Source: Clostridiales bacterium (GTDB lineage: Bacteria > Bacillota > Clostridia > Oscillospirales > Acutalibacteraceae). From it: 21,463 bases of DNA. The stretch spans positions 1-21,463 of the forward strand of contig DXYF01000027.1 of the NCBI GenBank assembly GCA_019415945.1, read 5' to 3'. This document shows, one piece after another, positions 14,343 to 21,463 of the stretch. Positions within the stretch are counted from its first letter, which is position 1, and each line of letters starts with the position of its first letter. Made by a program: the position numbers and the translations under genes. The notes under the pieces were generated by a model. The model was not told where the DNA came from. It did not search any database and saw only the letters and a list, made by a program, of their open reading frames with translations.

Positions 14343-15158
14343 TCAAGTCTTTTCTGCTCTCACTTTCTCCTCATGCCTGTCACGCAGATTAATAATAATC
14401 ATAATGATAAGCACGGCAAGAAACAGCAGAGCCGAAAGGGCATTGATTTTGGGCGAAATTCTCCTGTGTGTCATTGAGTAAATCTCAATAGACAGATTTT
14501 GAAACTTTGCACCTCTTGTAAAGTATGAAATTATAAAATCGTCAAGAGAGTATGTAAAGCTCATAAGCAGTCCCGAGAAAATTCCCGGCATCAGTTCATG
14601 AATAACAACCTTGTAAAAAGCCTGCCACTGATTGCAGCCGAGATCAAGTGCCGCATCGTAAATACTCGGATCCATTCTTCTTATTCTCGGTATGACGCTG
14701 AGCACGACAAACGGAACGCAAAAGCATATGTGAGCAATGAGTACGGTAACATAACCCATTTCAAAGTTAAATATAACTCCCAAAGAAGAAAACAGAAGCA
14801 TAAGCGAAACGCCCATTACAATGTCAGGACTTATGATCGGTATATTTGAAACATTCTGAATCAAAAGACGCTTTTTGCCTTTGTAATTGCTGATGCCGAT
14901 TGCAGCGGCTGTGCCGAGAATTGTTGCAAAAATTGACGCAAGCACAGCAATGCTTATCGTGTTCCACAACGCACTCATAATTCTGTCATCTTCAAAAAGT
15001 TCTTCGTACCATTTAAGCGAAAAGCCCTGCCACACGGTTGATTTGCCCTCGTTAAACGAATAAAAAATCAATACTGCGATAGGTGTGTACAGAAAAAGCA
15101 TTATAACGGCAATATAAATTTTTGAAACTATGCCGTTTTTAAATTTTGAATTTTTCAC
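14343..15158 (-). CDS. potC: Spermidine/putrescine ABC transporter permease PotC
   Basis: An inner-membrane permease of 271 residues with about six hydrophobic segments. The first is near residues 12-33, and the EAA-type loop reads YDAALDLGCNQWQAFYKVV, where the permease docks on PotA. The C-terminal tail is charged (LRDRHEEKVRAEKT). The start codon is GTG (15158-15156), sharing GTGA with the potB stop, with GAGGAGG just upstream. It pairs with PotB to form the polyamine channel. Confidence 0.94.
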   Translation of the reverse strand: MKNSKFKNGIVSKIYIAVIMLFLYTPIAVLIFYSFNEGKSTVWQGFSLKWYEELFEDDRIMSALWNTISIAVLASIFATILGTAAAIGISNYKGKKRLLIQNVSNIPIISPDIVMGVSLMLLFSSLGVIFNFEMGYVTVLIAHICFCVPFVVLSVIPRIRRMDPSIYDAALDLGCNQWQAFYKVVIHELMPGIFSGLLMSFTYSLDDFIISYFTRGAKFQNLSIEIYSMTHRRISPKINALSALLFLAVLIIMIIINLRDRHEEKVRAEKT

Positions 15159-15946
15159 GCAATCGCCTCCTCATCGCCAAAGAAGTTCATAATAATGAGG
15201 AACACAAAAATAAATACCATAAGAATAAGCGAAATCGCAGATCCCGTGTTTTGGTCGGTCCAAAAGATTTTGTCAATAATGTCGCCTATCATTATGTCAT
15301 CTGTTCCTCCGAGATACTGTGCAACAAGGAATGTGCTGGCACTCGGAACAAAAACAAGTGTAATTCCCGATATTACTCCGGGAATGCTCAAAGGGAAAAT
15401 AACCTTTTTAAAAACAGCAAAATTGTTTGAACCCAAGTCCTGTGCAGCTTCAATAAGGCTTGAATCAATTTTACTCATAACGGTGTAGATAGGAAGCACC
15501 ATAAACGGCAAAAATTCATAAACCATTCCAAGTATAACAGCCGAAGAATTACCGTAATAGGTACCGTGAATACCGAGCAATGAAAGAGCTTTGTCAAGAG
15601 GTCCGTTTTGCTGCAAAATTGTAACCCATGCGTAAATTCTCAAAAGAAAGTTCATCCACATTGGAATCATCAAAAGCATAATTACGGTGTTCTGAGTGGA
15701 TTTTTTCATTTTGGTTATGAAATAAGCCAGCGGATAAGCAAGCAAAAGGCAAATCACCGTAGATACAAACGCAATCCAAAGAGATTTTGTAAATACATCG
15801 GTGTAAAAAAATGCTTTTGTAAACGGTTCAAGCGAGAAATTGCCGTCCTTATCGGTAAATGCCGTAAAGGCAATCATCACAATGGGAATCATTGTGAATA
15901 CAACCATCCAAATGATGTAGGGGATAGAGGGCTTGCGGGATTTCAT
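15155..15946 (-). CDS. potB: Spermidine/putrescine ABC transporter permease PotB
   Basis: A 263-residue inner-membrane permease. The first membrane segment is near residues 9-27 and the last near 233-255. The EAA loop reads LIEAAQDLGSNNFAVFKKVI and is followed by LSIPGVISG. The ATG (15946-15944) lies 2 nt after the potA stop. Its AGGAGG ribosome site (15958-15953) is inside the potA coding sequence, so translation is probably coupled to both neighbours. Confidence 0.94.
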   Translation of the reverse strand: MKSRKPSIPYIIWMVVFTMIPIVMIAFTAFTDKDGNFSLEPFTKAFFYTDVFTKSLWIAFVSTVICLLLAYPLAYFITKMKKSTQNTVIMLLMIPMWMNFLLRIYAWVTILQQNGPLDKALSLLGIHGTYYGNSSAVILGMVYEFLPFMVLPIYTVMSKIDSSLIEAAQDLGSNNFAVFKKVIFPLSIPGVISGITLVFVPSASTFLVAQYLGGTDDIMIGDIIDKIFWTDQNTGSAISLILMVFIFVFLIIMNFFGDEEAIA

Positions 15947-15948
15947 AA

Positions 15949-17367
15949 TCAGCCCTCCTTTAAAGCTTCAATAACTTCAAATTTTGCTTTTGAAAAGTCA
16001 AATGCAAGCGGAACATATGTAGCTACCTGTTCGTCGGTATCGCTTAACATAAGCCATTTTCTGTCGTCAGACTCAAGAATAATTTCGTTATGCTCCCCCT
16101 TATAAACAACCGATTCAATGTACAAATCTTTCAGGTGACCTATTCCGTCGCCTGCAAGCGACAAAGTTTCGGGCGGAAGCGTTATTCTGACTTTTGTATC
16201 CTGCGGGAAGCATTTTCCGTCAACCTTAACGGTTTCACCCTCAAGTTCAAATTCAAAGTAATTTTCTTCTTCGTTTGCGTATGTTACCGAAGCCTCGATA
16301 ACATTATCGTAAAACGGCAGAAGCTTGTTCATAATCTGAATGTTAAACGGAATTATACGCATTCCGATTACGCTGCCGATTTCTGCTGATTTTGTGGAGT
16401 GGATAAGTATTTCGCACTTGCCGCATCTAACGCTTATTTCATAATGAACACCTTTGAATGTCAGCTTCTCAACAGTTCCTACAAGCTGACCGTTTTCCGG
16501 AGCAGCAATTTCAATATCCTCAGGGCGTATAACAACATCGACCGGAGTGTTTTTTCCGAATCCCTTGTCAACACATTCAAGTTCTTTTCCGAGAATACTT
16601 ATTCGGCAGTCGTCAATCATTGTGCCGTTAAGGATATTTGCTTCTCCGATAAAGTCAGCCACAAAAGCGTTTACAGGCTCATTGTAAATGTCCTCGGGAG
16701 TGCCTATCTGCTCAATGACGCCGTTGTTCATAACAACAACGCGGTCACTCATGGTGAGAGCTTCTTCCTGGTCGTGAGTAACATATATAAAAGTCTTTTC
16801 CGTTTTTTGCTGAATTTCCTTTAACTCAAGCTGCATACATTTGCGAAGCTTAAGATCAAGTGCTCCCAAAGGCTCGTCAAGCAAAATAATATCAGGGTCA
16901 CACACCAGTGCTCTTGCAATAGCCACACGCTGCTGCTGACCGCCCGAAAGTTTTGCTATATTTCGCTTTTCATATCCTTTCAGGTCAACGGTTGCAAGCA
17001 TTTTTGTAACCTTTTCCTTTATTTCACTCTTAGGGAGTTTTTTAAGCTTTAGACCGAATGCAACATTGTCATAAACATTCAGATGCGGAAACAAAGAATA
17101 TCTCTGAAAAACCGTGTTGACATTTCTTTTGTTGGGAGGCGTTCCGTTTATACGCTTCCCGTCAAAAATAACATCTCCGCTTTCAGGTTCAACAAAACCG
17201 CCGATAATTCTCAGAGTTGTTGTCTTTCCGCATCCGCTGGGACCTAAAATTGTAAGAAATTCCTTTTCGTGAATGTCGAGGTTAATGTGATTGAGTATAA
17301 CCTCTCCGTCAAACCTCACGAAAATATCCTTTAACGAAACAATAGTTTTCTTTGCTGTCTGCTCCAT
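15949..17367 (-). CDS. potA: Spermidine/putrescine ABC transporter ATPase PotA (long form)
   Basis: The ATPase that powers polyamine import. It has Walker A GPSGCGKT (42-49), a Q-loop FQRYSLFPH (87-95), signature LSGGQQQR (140-147), Walker B ILLDEP with D164/E165, and H-loop H198. A TOBE domain follows from about residue 285, with IRPEDIEI. The protein is 472 residues, about 100 more than usual PotA. The extra C-terminal part (about 375-472) is beta-rich and may be a second OB/TOBE-like domain. Tyr90-Ser91 replaces the common Tyr-Ala in the Q-loop region. The ATG is at 17367-17365, with a modest AGGGG site. It is first in the operon, after a palindromic leader. Confidence 0.94.
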   Translation of the reverse strand: MEQTAKKTIVSLKDIFVRFDGEVILNHINLDIHEKEFLTILGPSGCGKTTTLRIIGGFVEPESGDVIFDGKRINGTPPNKRNVNTVFQRYSLFPHLNVYDNVAFGLKLKKLPKSEIKEKVTKMLATVDLKGYEKRNIAKLSGGQQQRVAIARALVCDPDIILLDEPLGALDLKLRKCMQLELKEIQQKTEKTFIYVTHDQEEALTMSDRVVVMNNGVIEQIGTPEDIYNEPVNAFVADFIGEANILNGTMIDDCRISILGKELECVDKGFGKNTPVDVVIRPEDIEIAAPENGQLVGTVEKLTFKGVHYEISVRCGKCEILIHSTKSAEIGSVIGMRIIPFNIQIMNKLLPFYDNVIEASVTYANEEENYFEFELEGETVKVDGKCFPQDTKVRITLPPETLSLAGDGIGHLKDLYIESVVYKGEHNEIILESDDRKWLMLSDTDEQVATYVPLAFDFSKAKFEVIEALKEG

Positions 17368-17396
17368 TTATGCACCCCTGTTCCTTAGTGAAAGAT

Positions 17397-17422
17397 AAAA
17401 AATTAAGAGGCGGCTGTGCCGC
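17397..17422 (-). terminator. Possible attenuator hairpin in the potA leader
   Basis: On the minus strand GCGGC-ACA-GCCGC (17422-17410) is followed by CTCTTAATTTTTT, the form of a small intrinsic terminator, about 30 nt before the potA start. Its bases also take part in a larger palindrome (17407-17468), so the two structures are mutually exclusive. Function is inference. Confidence 0.4.
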
Positions 17423-17468
17423 GTCTGCAAGTATAGACGATATTTGCAGGCGAACACAGTCCGCCCCT
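17407..17468. repeat. Imperfect palindrome of about 62 bp, likely a dispersed repeat unit
   Basis: The arms (17407-17434 and the reverse complement of 17441-17468) share GGCGG, CTGTG, CGC, CTGCAA and TAT with two single-base shifts, around a short AGACGA centre. The outer edge GTAGGGGCGGAC on the minus strand is much more GC-rich than the surrounding leader, which suggests an inserted small repeat. It lies between the potA promoter and start. Confidence 0.55.
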
Positions 17469-17519
17469 ACAAATTACTTCTTTGTAAAGACATAACCATG
17501 ATCTAAAAGACCAATACAG

Positions 17520-17548
17520 ATTATATTCTAATACTTGTGAAAAGTCAA
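17520..17548 (-). promoter_or_regulatory. Sigma-A promoter of potABCD
   Basis: On the minus strand TTGACT (17548-17543), a 17-nt spacer and TATAAT (17525-17520) are near consensus. The predicted start near 17513 gives a leader of about 145 nt containing the palindrome. Confidence 0.75.
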
Positions 17549-17684
17549 TTAATTATGTGTAAAAAGTTTGTATTGGTAATAAAATTATAATATTTTGTAA
17601 AATATAAGAAGTATTGTTTGGTAAAACACCGATTTTTAAAAAATTATGCACAAAAAATACACGCTTAATTTGGCAGATAAAACA

Positions 17685-17713
17685 TATACATTTTTTAGCG
17701 GATTTGTTATAAT
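17685..17713 (+). promoter_or_regulatory. Promoter of the amylase gene
   Basis: TATACA (17685-17690, 4 of 6 to consensus), a 17-nt spacer and TATAAT (17708-17713). A second overlapping TATAAT sits at 17713-17718. The leader is about 25 nt. No clear cre-type catabolite operator was found in 17549-17744. Confidence 0.5.
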
Positions 17714-17744
17714 ATAATAGAAAATTTATGAAAGGATGTTTTTA

Positions 17745-20700
17745 ATGAAAATGTTCAGAAAAGTTGCAAGTCTTGTTATTGCAGCTGCTATGATTACTTC
17801 ATCCTTTGCTTTTACAGCTTCATTCAGTGCGGCTGAAACCACTGAAGCTGCTGTTTCCGCTGATTCGGCGATTCAGAGCGAAGTCAGAGACGGAGTAATC
17901 CTGCACGCATTTAACTGGTCTTTCGACACAATTAAAGAAAACCTTCCTGCTATTGCGGCAGCAGGCTATTCGACTGTTCAGACTTCTCCTGTTCAGCAGC
18001 CTAAGGACTACGGAACATCAAACGATGTATCAGGTCAGTGGTGGAAACTTTACCAGCCCGTAAGTATGTCTATTGCCGAGAAATCGTGGCTCGGTACAAA
18101 AGCAGAACTCACGGAGCTTTGTGAAGAGGCTGACAAGTACGGCATCAAGATTATCTGTGATATCGTATCAAACCACATGGGCAATGAGGTGGAAGAGGAT
18201 CCAAGCTCACTCAGCGAGCAGGTTAATATCTATCAGCCTGATTTCTACGCAAACAAGAGTACATATTTCCACTCTTATACAGGCGATGCAAGCGACAGCT
18301 CGGTACAGAGCGTGGTACAGGGTCACCTTTCGGCTTGCCCCGACCTTAACACAGGCAATACAAATGTACAGAATGCGGTAATCGACCTCCTCAAGGAGTG
18401 CATCGACTGCGGTGTTGACGGATTCCGTTTTGACGCTGCAAAGCACATCGAAACTCCGAGCGACGGTGCATATGCATCAAATTACTGGCCGAACATCACT
18501 TCTGCCGCTGAAAGCTACTACAAGCAGAAGACAGGCGGCAACCTCTTTATTTACGGTGAAATTCTTAACACCTGCGGTGCAGGAAGAAGCTACAGCGATT
18601 ACACCGATTATATCAGCGTTACTGATAACAGAACAGGTGACGCAGTTCTTGCTGCTGTTTCAAGAGGCAACGCTTCTACTGCTGCAAATGCAAGCTACAA
18701 GTCGGGTATGAGTGCTTCAAGTGCTGTTCTTTGGGCTGAATCACACGACACATATATGGGTGAATCGGGTTCAGCCGGATTTGCAAACACATCAGGCATT
18801 TCTGATGAAGATGTTATCAAAGCTTGGGCAATAGTAGGTTCAAGAAAAGATGCAACTGCTCTCTATTTTGCCCGTCCCGGTTCTGCTCTCATGGGTGAAG
18901 CTGCTACTGATATATCTTACAAAAGCACAGCAGTATCAGAGATCAATAAGTTCCACAACCTCTTTGTAGGTCAGAGCGAGAAGCTCGGTTCTTCTGACGG
19001 TGTTGCTTATGTTGCAAGAGGCACAAGCGGAATTGTGCTTTCAAACTGCTCAGGAACAACAAAGAGCGTCAGCATTTCGGGCACAGGCCTTGCAAACGGC
19101 TCTTACATTGACACTATCACAGGTAACAAGTTTACTGTTTCGGGCGGCGTACTCACAGGTTCTATCGGAAGCACAGGCGTTGCTGTTGTGTACAACGGAA
19201 CAACAACCCCCAGAAATACAGTATCTGTTGAAAGCGGTACATTTACAGGTGAAACAATGACAGTTACTCTCGGTCTTGAAAACGCAGCGTCGGGTACATA
19301 CTGCCTTGATAACTCAACACCTGTTACTTATACAGGCACAACAACAATCCGTATAGGTTCTGACTATGATTACGGTGATACAATCAACCTTACACTTACT
19401 GCTACGGATGGAAACGATACTACCACAGCAACCTACAAGTACACAAAGCAGGAGGCTGCTTCTTCAGGCGTTTATATATTCTTTGATTCTTCAAAGATTT
19501 CATCGTGGAAAGCACCTTATAATGTTTATATCTATGATGAAGATACTTCATCAACAAAAACATATTCAAACGCTTCCTGGCCTGGACAGCCTATGCAGGT
19601 GGATCCTGCTACAGGATATTACTACATAGAAGTTTCTGATAACTCGTGCCTTGAAAAAGACAATGATACTCAGGAAATTACAAATTCAACATTTGATCTT
19701 GCACATTCAAGCAATACTTATGTAATCATAAGCGATGCAAACGGCAACCAGCATCCTGCGGACGGTGCAAGAACTAAGCTTAGTCTCGGCGGAACATCTA
19801 AGATTCTGACAAGCAGAGCAACATCGGGCTGGAACACAACAACACTTGTTCCGGCAGCAGGCGAAACTGTTCCTGCTACGGATGTAACTATGGGTACGGT
19901 TGAGACAACTGCTACTACTGCACCGACAACTAAACCTACAACAGCTCCTACTACAGAGCCTACAACAGTTCCCACAACTCCGACATCTCCTTCAGGCACA
20001 ATGATTTACGGTGATGTCACAAGAGACGGCGTTGTAAGAGTCGATGACGCAACTACAATTCAAAAGCACGCTGTAGGTTTGACATTAATCCCGGATGAGT
20101 ATGCTTTCCTCGGTGATGTTAACCAGGATGACAGAGTTAATGTAATTGATGCGACTATGGTTCAGAAGTATATTGTAGGTTCTTCGGGATACGGCGTTAC
20201 AGGTCAGGTTTATCAGTCTGAAACACAGCCTACAGACCCAACCGAAATTCCTACTACCGTACAACCGACCACTGAAGCAACACAGGCAACTCAGGCTACA
20301 CAGGCAACGCAGCCGACACAGAATACAAATCCTCCGCTTTCAAAGGATTACTACATCTTCGGATATATCAACGGTGCAAATTACGGTTGTGAAGAGGATT
20401 ACCAGAATCTCGGCGAATACAAGTTTGTAAACGGTAAAGTTACTGTTAATTTTGCAGAAACAAGTTATGTCGGTGTTAAGACAGCTGATAATAACTGGTA
20501 TATGACAGATGACTGGCAGGGTGAAGTGTCGGAGACTACACTCTACAACACACTTAATCTCGGAACAACAGCTGATAAGCTTATGGTACCTGCAGGTGAA
20601 GTTGAGTTTACACTTGTAGAAAACGGCGATGATACACTTACATTATCTTATGTTGTTGTCGGAGATGTTGTTGGCGGAGATCCTACTCAGCCGACAGTTA

Positions 20701-21365
20701 AGCCTTCGGATCCTACATCTGACGACACTTATACATTCTATGTAAAAACAAACCTCGGTTGGATGACAGCAGACGGTGTTACACTTTTTGCTTACGATAA
20801 CAATACAGGTGAGAGCTATGTACTTGAACAGGATGTAGATGCATATCCTTATGTATATTCTGCCGAGGTTCCAAGCACAATGACCTCATGTGTTGTTTAT
20901 CGTTATCTTGAGCCTGTTTTTGAAACTCCTGTAGGAGGAGAAACAGGTAATGTTTATAACAGCTGGGCAGTGACAACATCTGCTTCCAAAAACTGTGTTA
21001 CGATTGATGTTAATGAGCAGGCATCCGTAGGTGCTTATGTTCCGGAAACAAAACCTGAATTTGAGCTTTCAAGAGTGTACTTTGATAACTCAAATGCAAA
21101 TTGGACAGAGGTTTACATTTACGGCTGGGCAGAAAGCGGTCTTGCAAATTCCGCCGAGTTAATGACTCAGATTGAAGGCACAGATATTTGGTACTACGAT
21201 TTTGCTACGCCACTTTCACCGGGATCAAGCTGTTTCCTCTTTAAGGACACATATGACACTTGGATGACACAGACCGATAATATGACTGTTGTTGACGGTA
21301 AGAACTGCTTTAAGGCAAATGCAGGAAATAAGGCAGGCGGTACTTGGTATTCTTATACAGAGTAA
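17745..21365 (+). CDS. Secreted multimodular alpha-amylase with internal dockerin
   Basis: A 1206-residue extracellular alpha-amylase cutting internal alpha-1,4 bonds of starch. After a signal peptide (to about 29), the GH13 module (about 48-485) resembles Bacillus AmyE (subfamily 28) throughout: DIVSNH (139-144), GFRFDAAKH with nucleophile D230, GEIL with acid E272, and ESHDT with D335. A small beta domain (about 492-568) precedes a CBM26-like starch-binding module (576-690). A Thr/Pro linker leads to a type I dockerin (754-814; two calcium loops, GDVTRDG and GDVNQDD). Another linker leads to three beta modules (about 867-975, 995-1100, 1107-1206), the last CBM26-like. The dockerin implies docking on a cohesin scaffold, as in the R. 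bromii amylosome. The ATG at 17745 is chosen over 17736, which overlaps the AAAGGA site. Confidence 0.95.
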   Translation: MKMFRKVASLVIAAAMITSSFAFTASFSAAETTEAAVSADSAIQSEVRDGVILHAFNWSFDTIKENLPAIAAAGYSTVQTSPVQQPKDYGTSNDVSGQWWKLYQPVSMSIAEKSWLGTKAELTELCEEADKYGIKIICDIVSNHMGNEVEEDPSSLSEQVNIYQPDFYANKSTYFHSYTGDASDSSVQSVVQGHLSACPDLNTGNTNVQNAVIDLLKECIDCGVDGFRFDAAKHIETPSDGAYASNYWPNITSAAESYYKQKTGGNLFIYGEILNTCGAGRSYSDYTDYISVTDNRTGDAVLAAVSRGNASTAANASYKSGMSASSAVLWAESHDTYMGESGSAGFANTSGISDEDVIKAWAIVGSRKDATALYFARPGSALMGEAATDISYKSTAVSEINKFHNLFVGQSEKLGSSDGVAYVARGTSGIVLSNCSGTTKSVSISGTGLANGSYIDTITGNKFTVSGGVLTGSIGSTGVAVVYNGTTTPRNTVSVESGTFTGETMTVTLGLENAASGTYCLDNSTPVTYTGTTTIRIGSDYDYGDTINLTLTATDGNDTTTATYKYTKQEAASSGVYIFFDSSKISSWKAPYNVYIYDEDTSSTKTYSNASWPGQPMQVDPATGYYYIEVSDNSCLEKDNDTQEITNSTFDLAHSSNTYVIISDANGNQHPADGARTKLSLGGTSKILTSRATSGWNTTTLVPAAGETVPATDVTMGTVETTATTAPTTKPTTAPTTEPTTVPTTPTSPSGTMIYGDVTRDGVVRVDDATTIQKHAVGLTLIPDEYAFLGDVNQDDRVNVIDATMVQKYIVGSSGYGVTGQVYQSETQPTDPTEIPTTVQPTTEATQATQATQATQPTQNTNPPLSKDYYIFGYINGANYGCEEDYQNLGEYKFVNGKVTVNFAETSYVGVKTADNNWYMTDDWQGEVSETTLYNTLNLGTTADKLMVPAGEVEFTLVENGDDTLTLSYVVVGDVVGGDPTQPTVKPSDPTSDDTYTFYVKTNLGWMTADGVTLFAYDNNTGESYVLEQDVDAYPYVYSAEVPSTMTSCVVYRYLEPVFETPVGGETGNVYNSWAVTTSASKNCVTIDVNEQASVGAYVPETKPEFELSRVYFDNSNANWTEVYIYGWAESGLANSAELMTQIEGTDIWYYDFATPLSPGSSCFLFKDTYDTWMTQTDNMTVVDGKNCFKANAGNKAGGTWYSYTE

Positions 21366-21380
21366 AAAGTAAATGATCAT

Positions 21381-21415
21381 ATCCCCCAAGCACTTAGGGC
21401 TTGGGGGATTTTTTT
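21381..21415 (+). terminator. Terminator of the amylase gene
   Basis: ATCCCCCAAGC (21381-21391) and GCTTGGGGGAT (21399-21409) make a perfect 11-bp stem with a 7-nt loop, then seven T (21409-21415). It ends exactly where the right terminal repeat begins. Confidence 0.93.
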
Positions 21416-21463
21416 GGTGTCCTTTAGGGCGTGGAAATAAACCCCCGGTTCAACCGGGGGAAG
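21414..21463. repeat. Right copy of 50-bp terminal inverted repeat
   Basis: The exact reverse complement of 3-52, in the order GGTGTCC, GGGCGTGG, then the palindrome CCCCCGGTTCAACCGGGGG at 21442-21460. It abuts the amylase terminator and runs off the window. The two copies point outward, so any element body would lie outside the window. Confidence 0.75.

Noticed and set aside
19718..19999. Minus-strand frame with Val/Gly repeats opposite the amylase linker
   Set aside because: It is the antisense image of the Thr/Pro linker codons, with no ribosome site or independent support.
21381..21463. A single large regulatory RNA spanning the terminator and the terminal repeat
   Set aside because: The terminator at 21381-21415 is complete on its own, and the following repeat is found at the other window end without it.

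Overview
The window looks like a chromosomal contig from an anaerobic, low-to-mid GC, saccharolytic Clostridia, most likely a Ruminococcaceae gut bacterium close to Ruminococcus bromii. The grounds are an electron-bifurcating [FeFe] hydrogenase operon, a large secreted GH13 amylase carrying starch-binding modules and a dockerin (amylosome-type starch degradation), a peptidoglycan-related GH18/LysM protein, an S-box riboswitch on metK, and strong AGGAGG-type ribosome binding sites. The species assignment is inference.

Layout. Positions 3-52 and 21414-21463 are a perfect 50-bp inverted repeat, so both ends of the window run into the same multicopy element. Next come a minus-strand tRNA pair (a broken and an intact tRNA-Arg with the same CCU anticodon) and metK under a SAM-I riboswitch with its own terminator. 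An AT-rich gap of about 0.6 kb holds two good sigma-A promoters that lead into hydCBA, an NAD- and ferredoxin-linked trimeric hydrogenase (2539-6690).

6712-8926 is a self-contained signalling cassette between two terminators: an ECF-like promoter, a secreted repeat protein with six DxDN(D/N)GxCD calcium-type loops, an ECF sigma factor, and an RsgI-like membrane anti-sigma factor with a disordered Gly/Asn/Gln tail. This is the most interesting part of the window. It is followed by a surface GH18-SH3-LysM-LysM protein (9099-11066) and a two-gene unit, a DegV-family fatty-acid-binding protein and a TtcA-like PP-loop tRNA-thiolation ATPase (11421-13177).

13240-17367 is a minus-strand spermidine/putrescine ABC transporter operon in the order potA-potB-potC-potD, with an unusually long PotA and a strongly palindromic leader. 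Divergent from it is a 1206-residue alpha-amylase (GH13_28-like, then CBM26, an internal dockerin and further starch-binding-like modules), closed by a strong terminator next to the terminal repeat.

Much of the content fits one lifestyle: extracellular starch hydrolysis on a cohesin-dockerin complex, fermentation with hydrogen disposal through HydABC, and an envelope-sensing sigma system. All calls come from reading the sequence; no database search was run.
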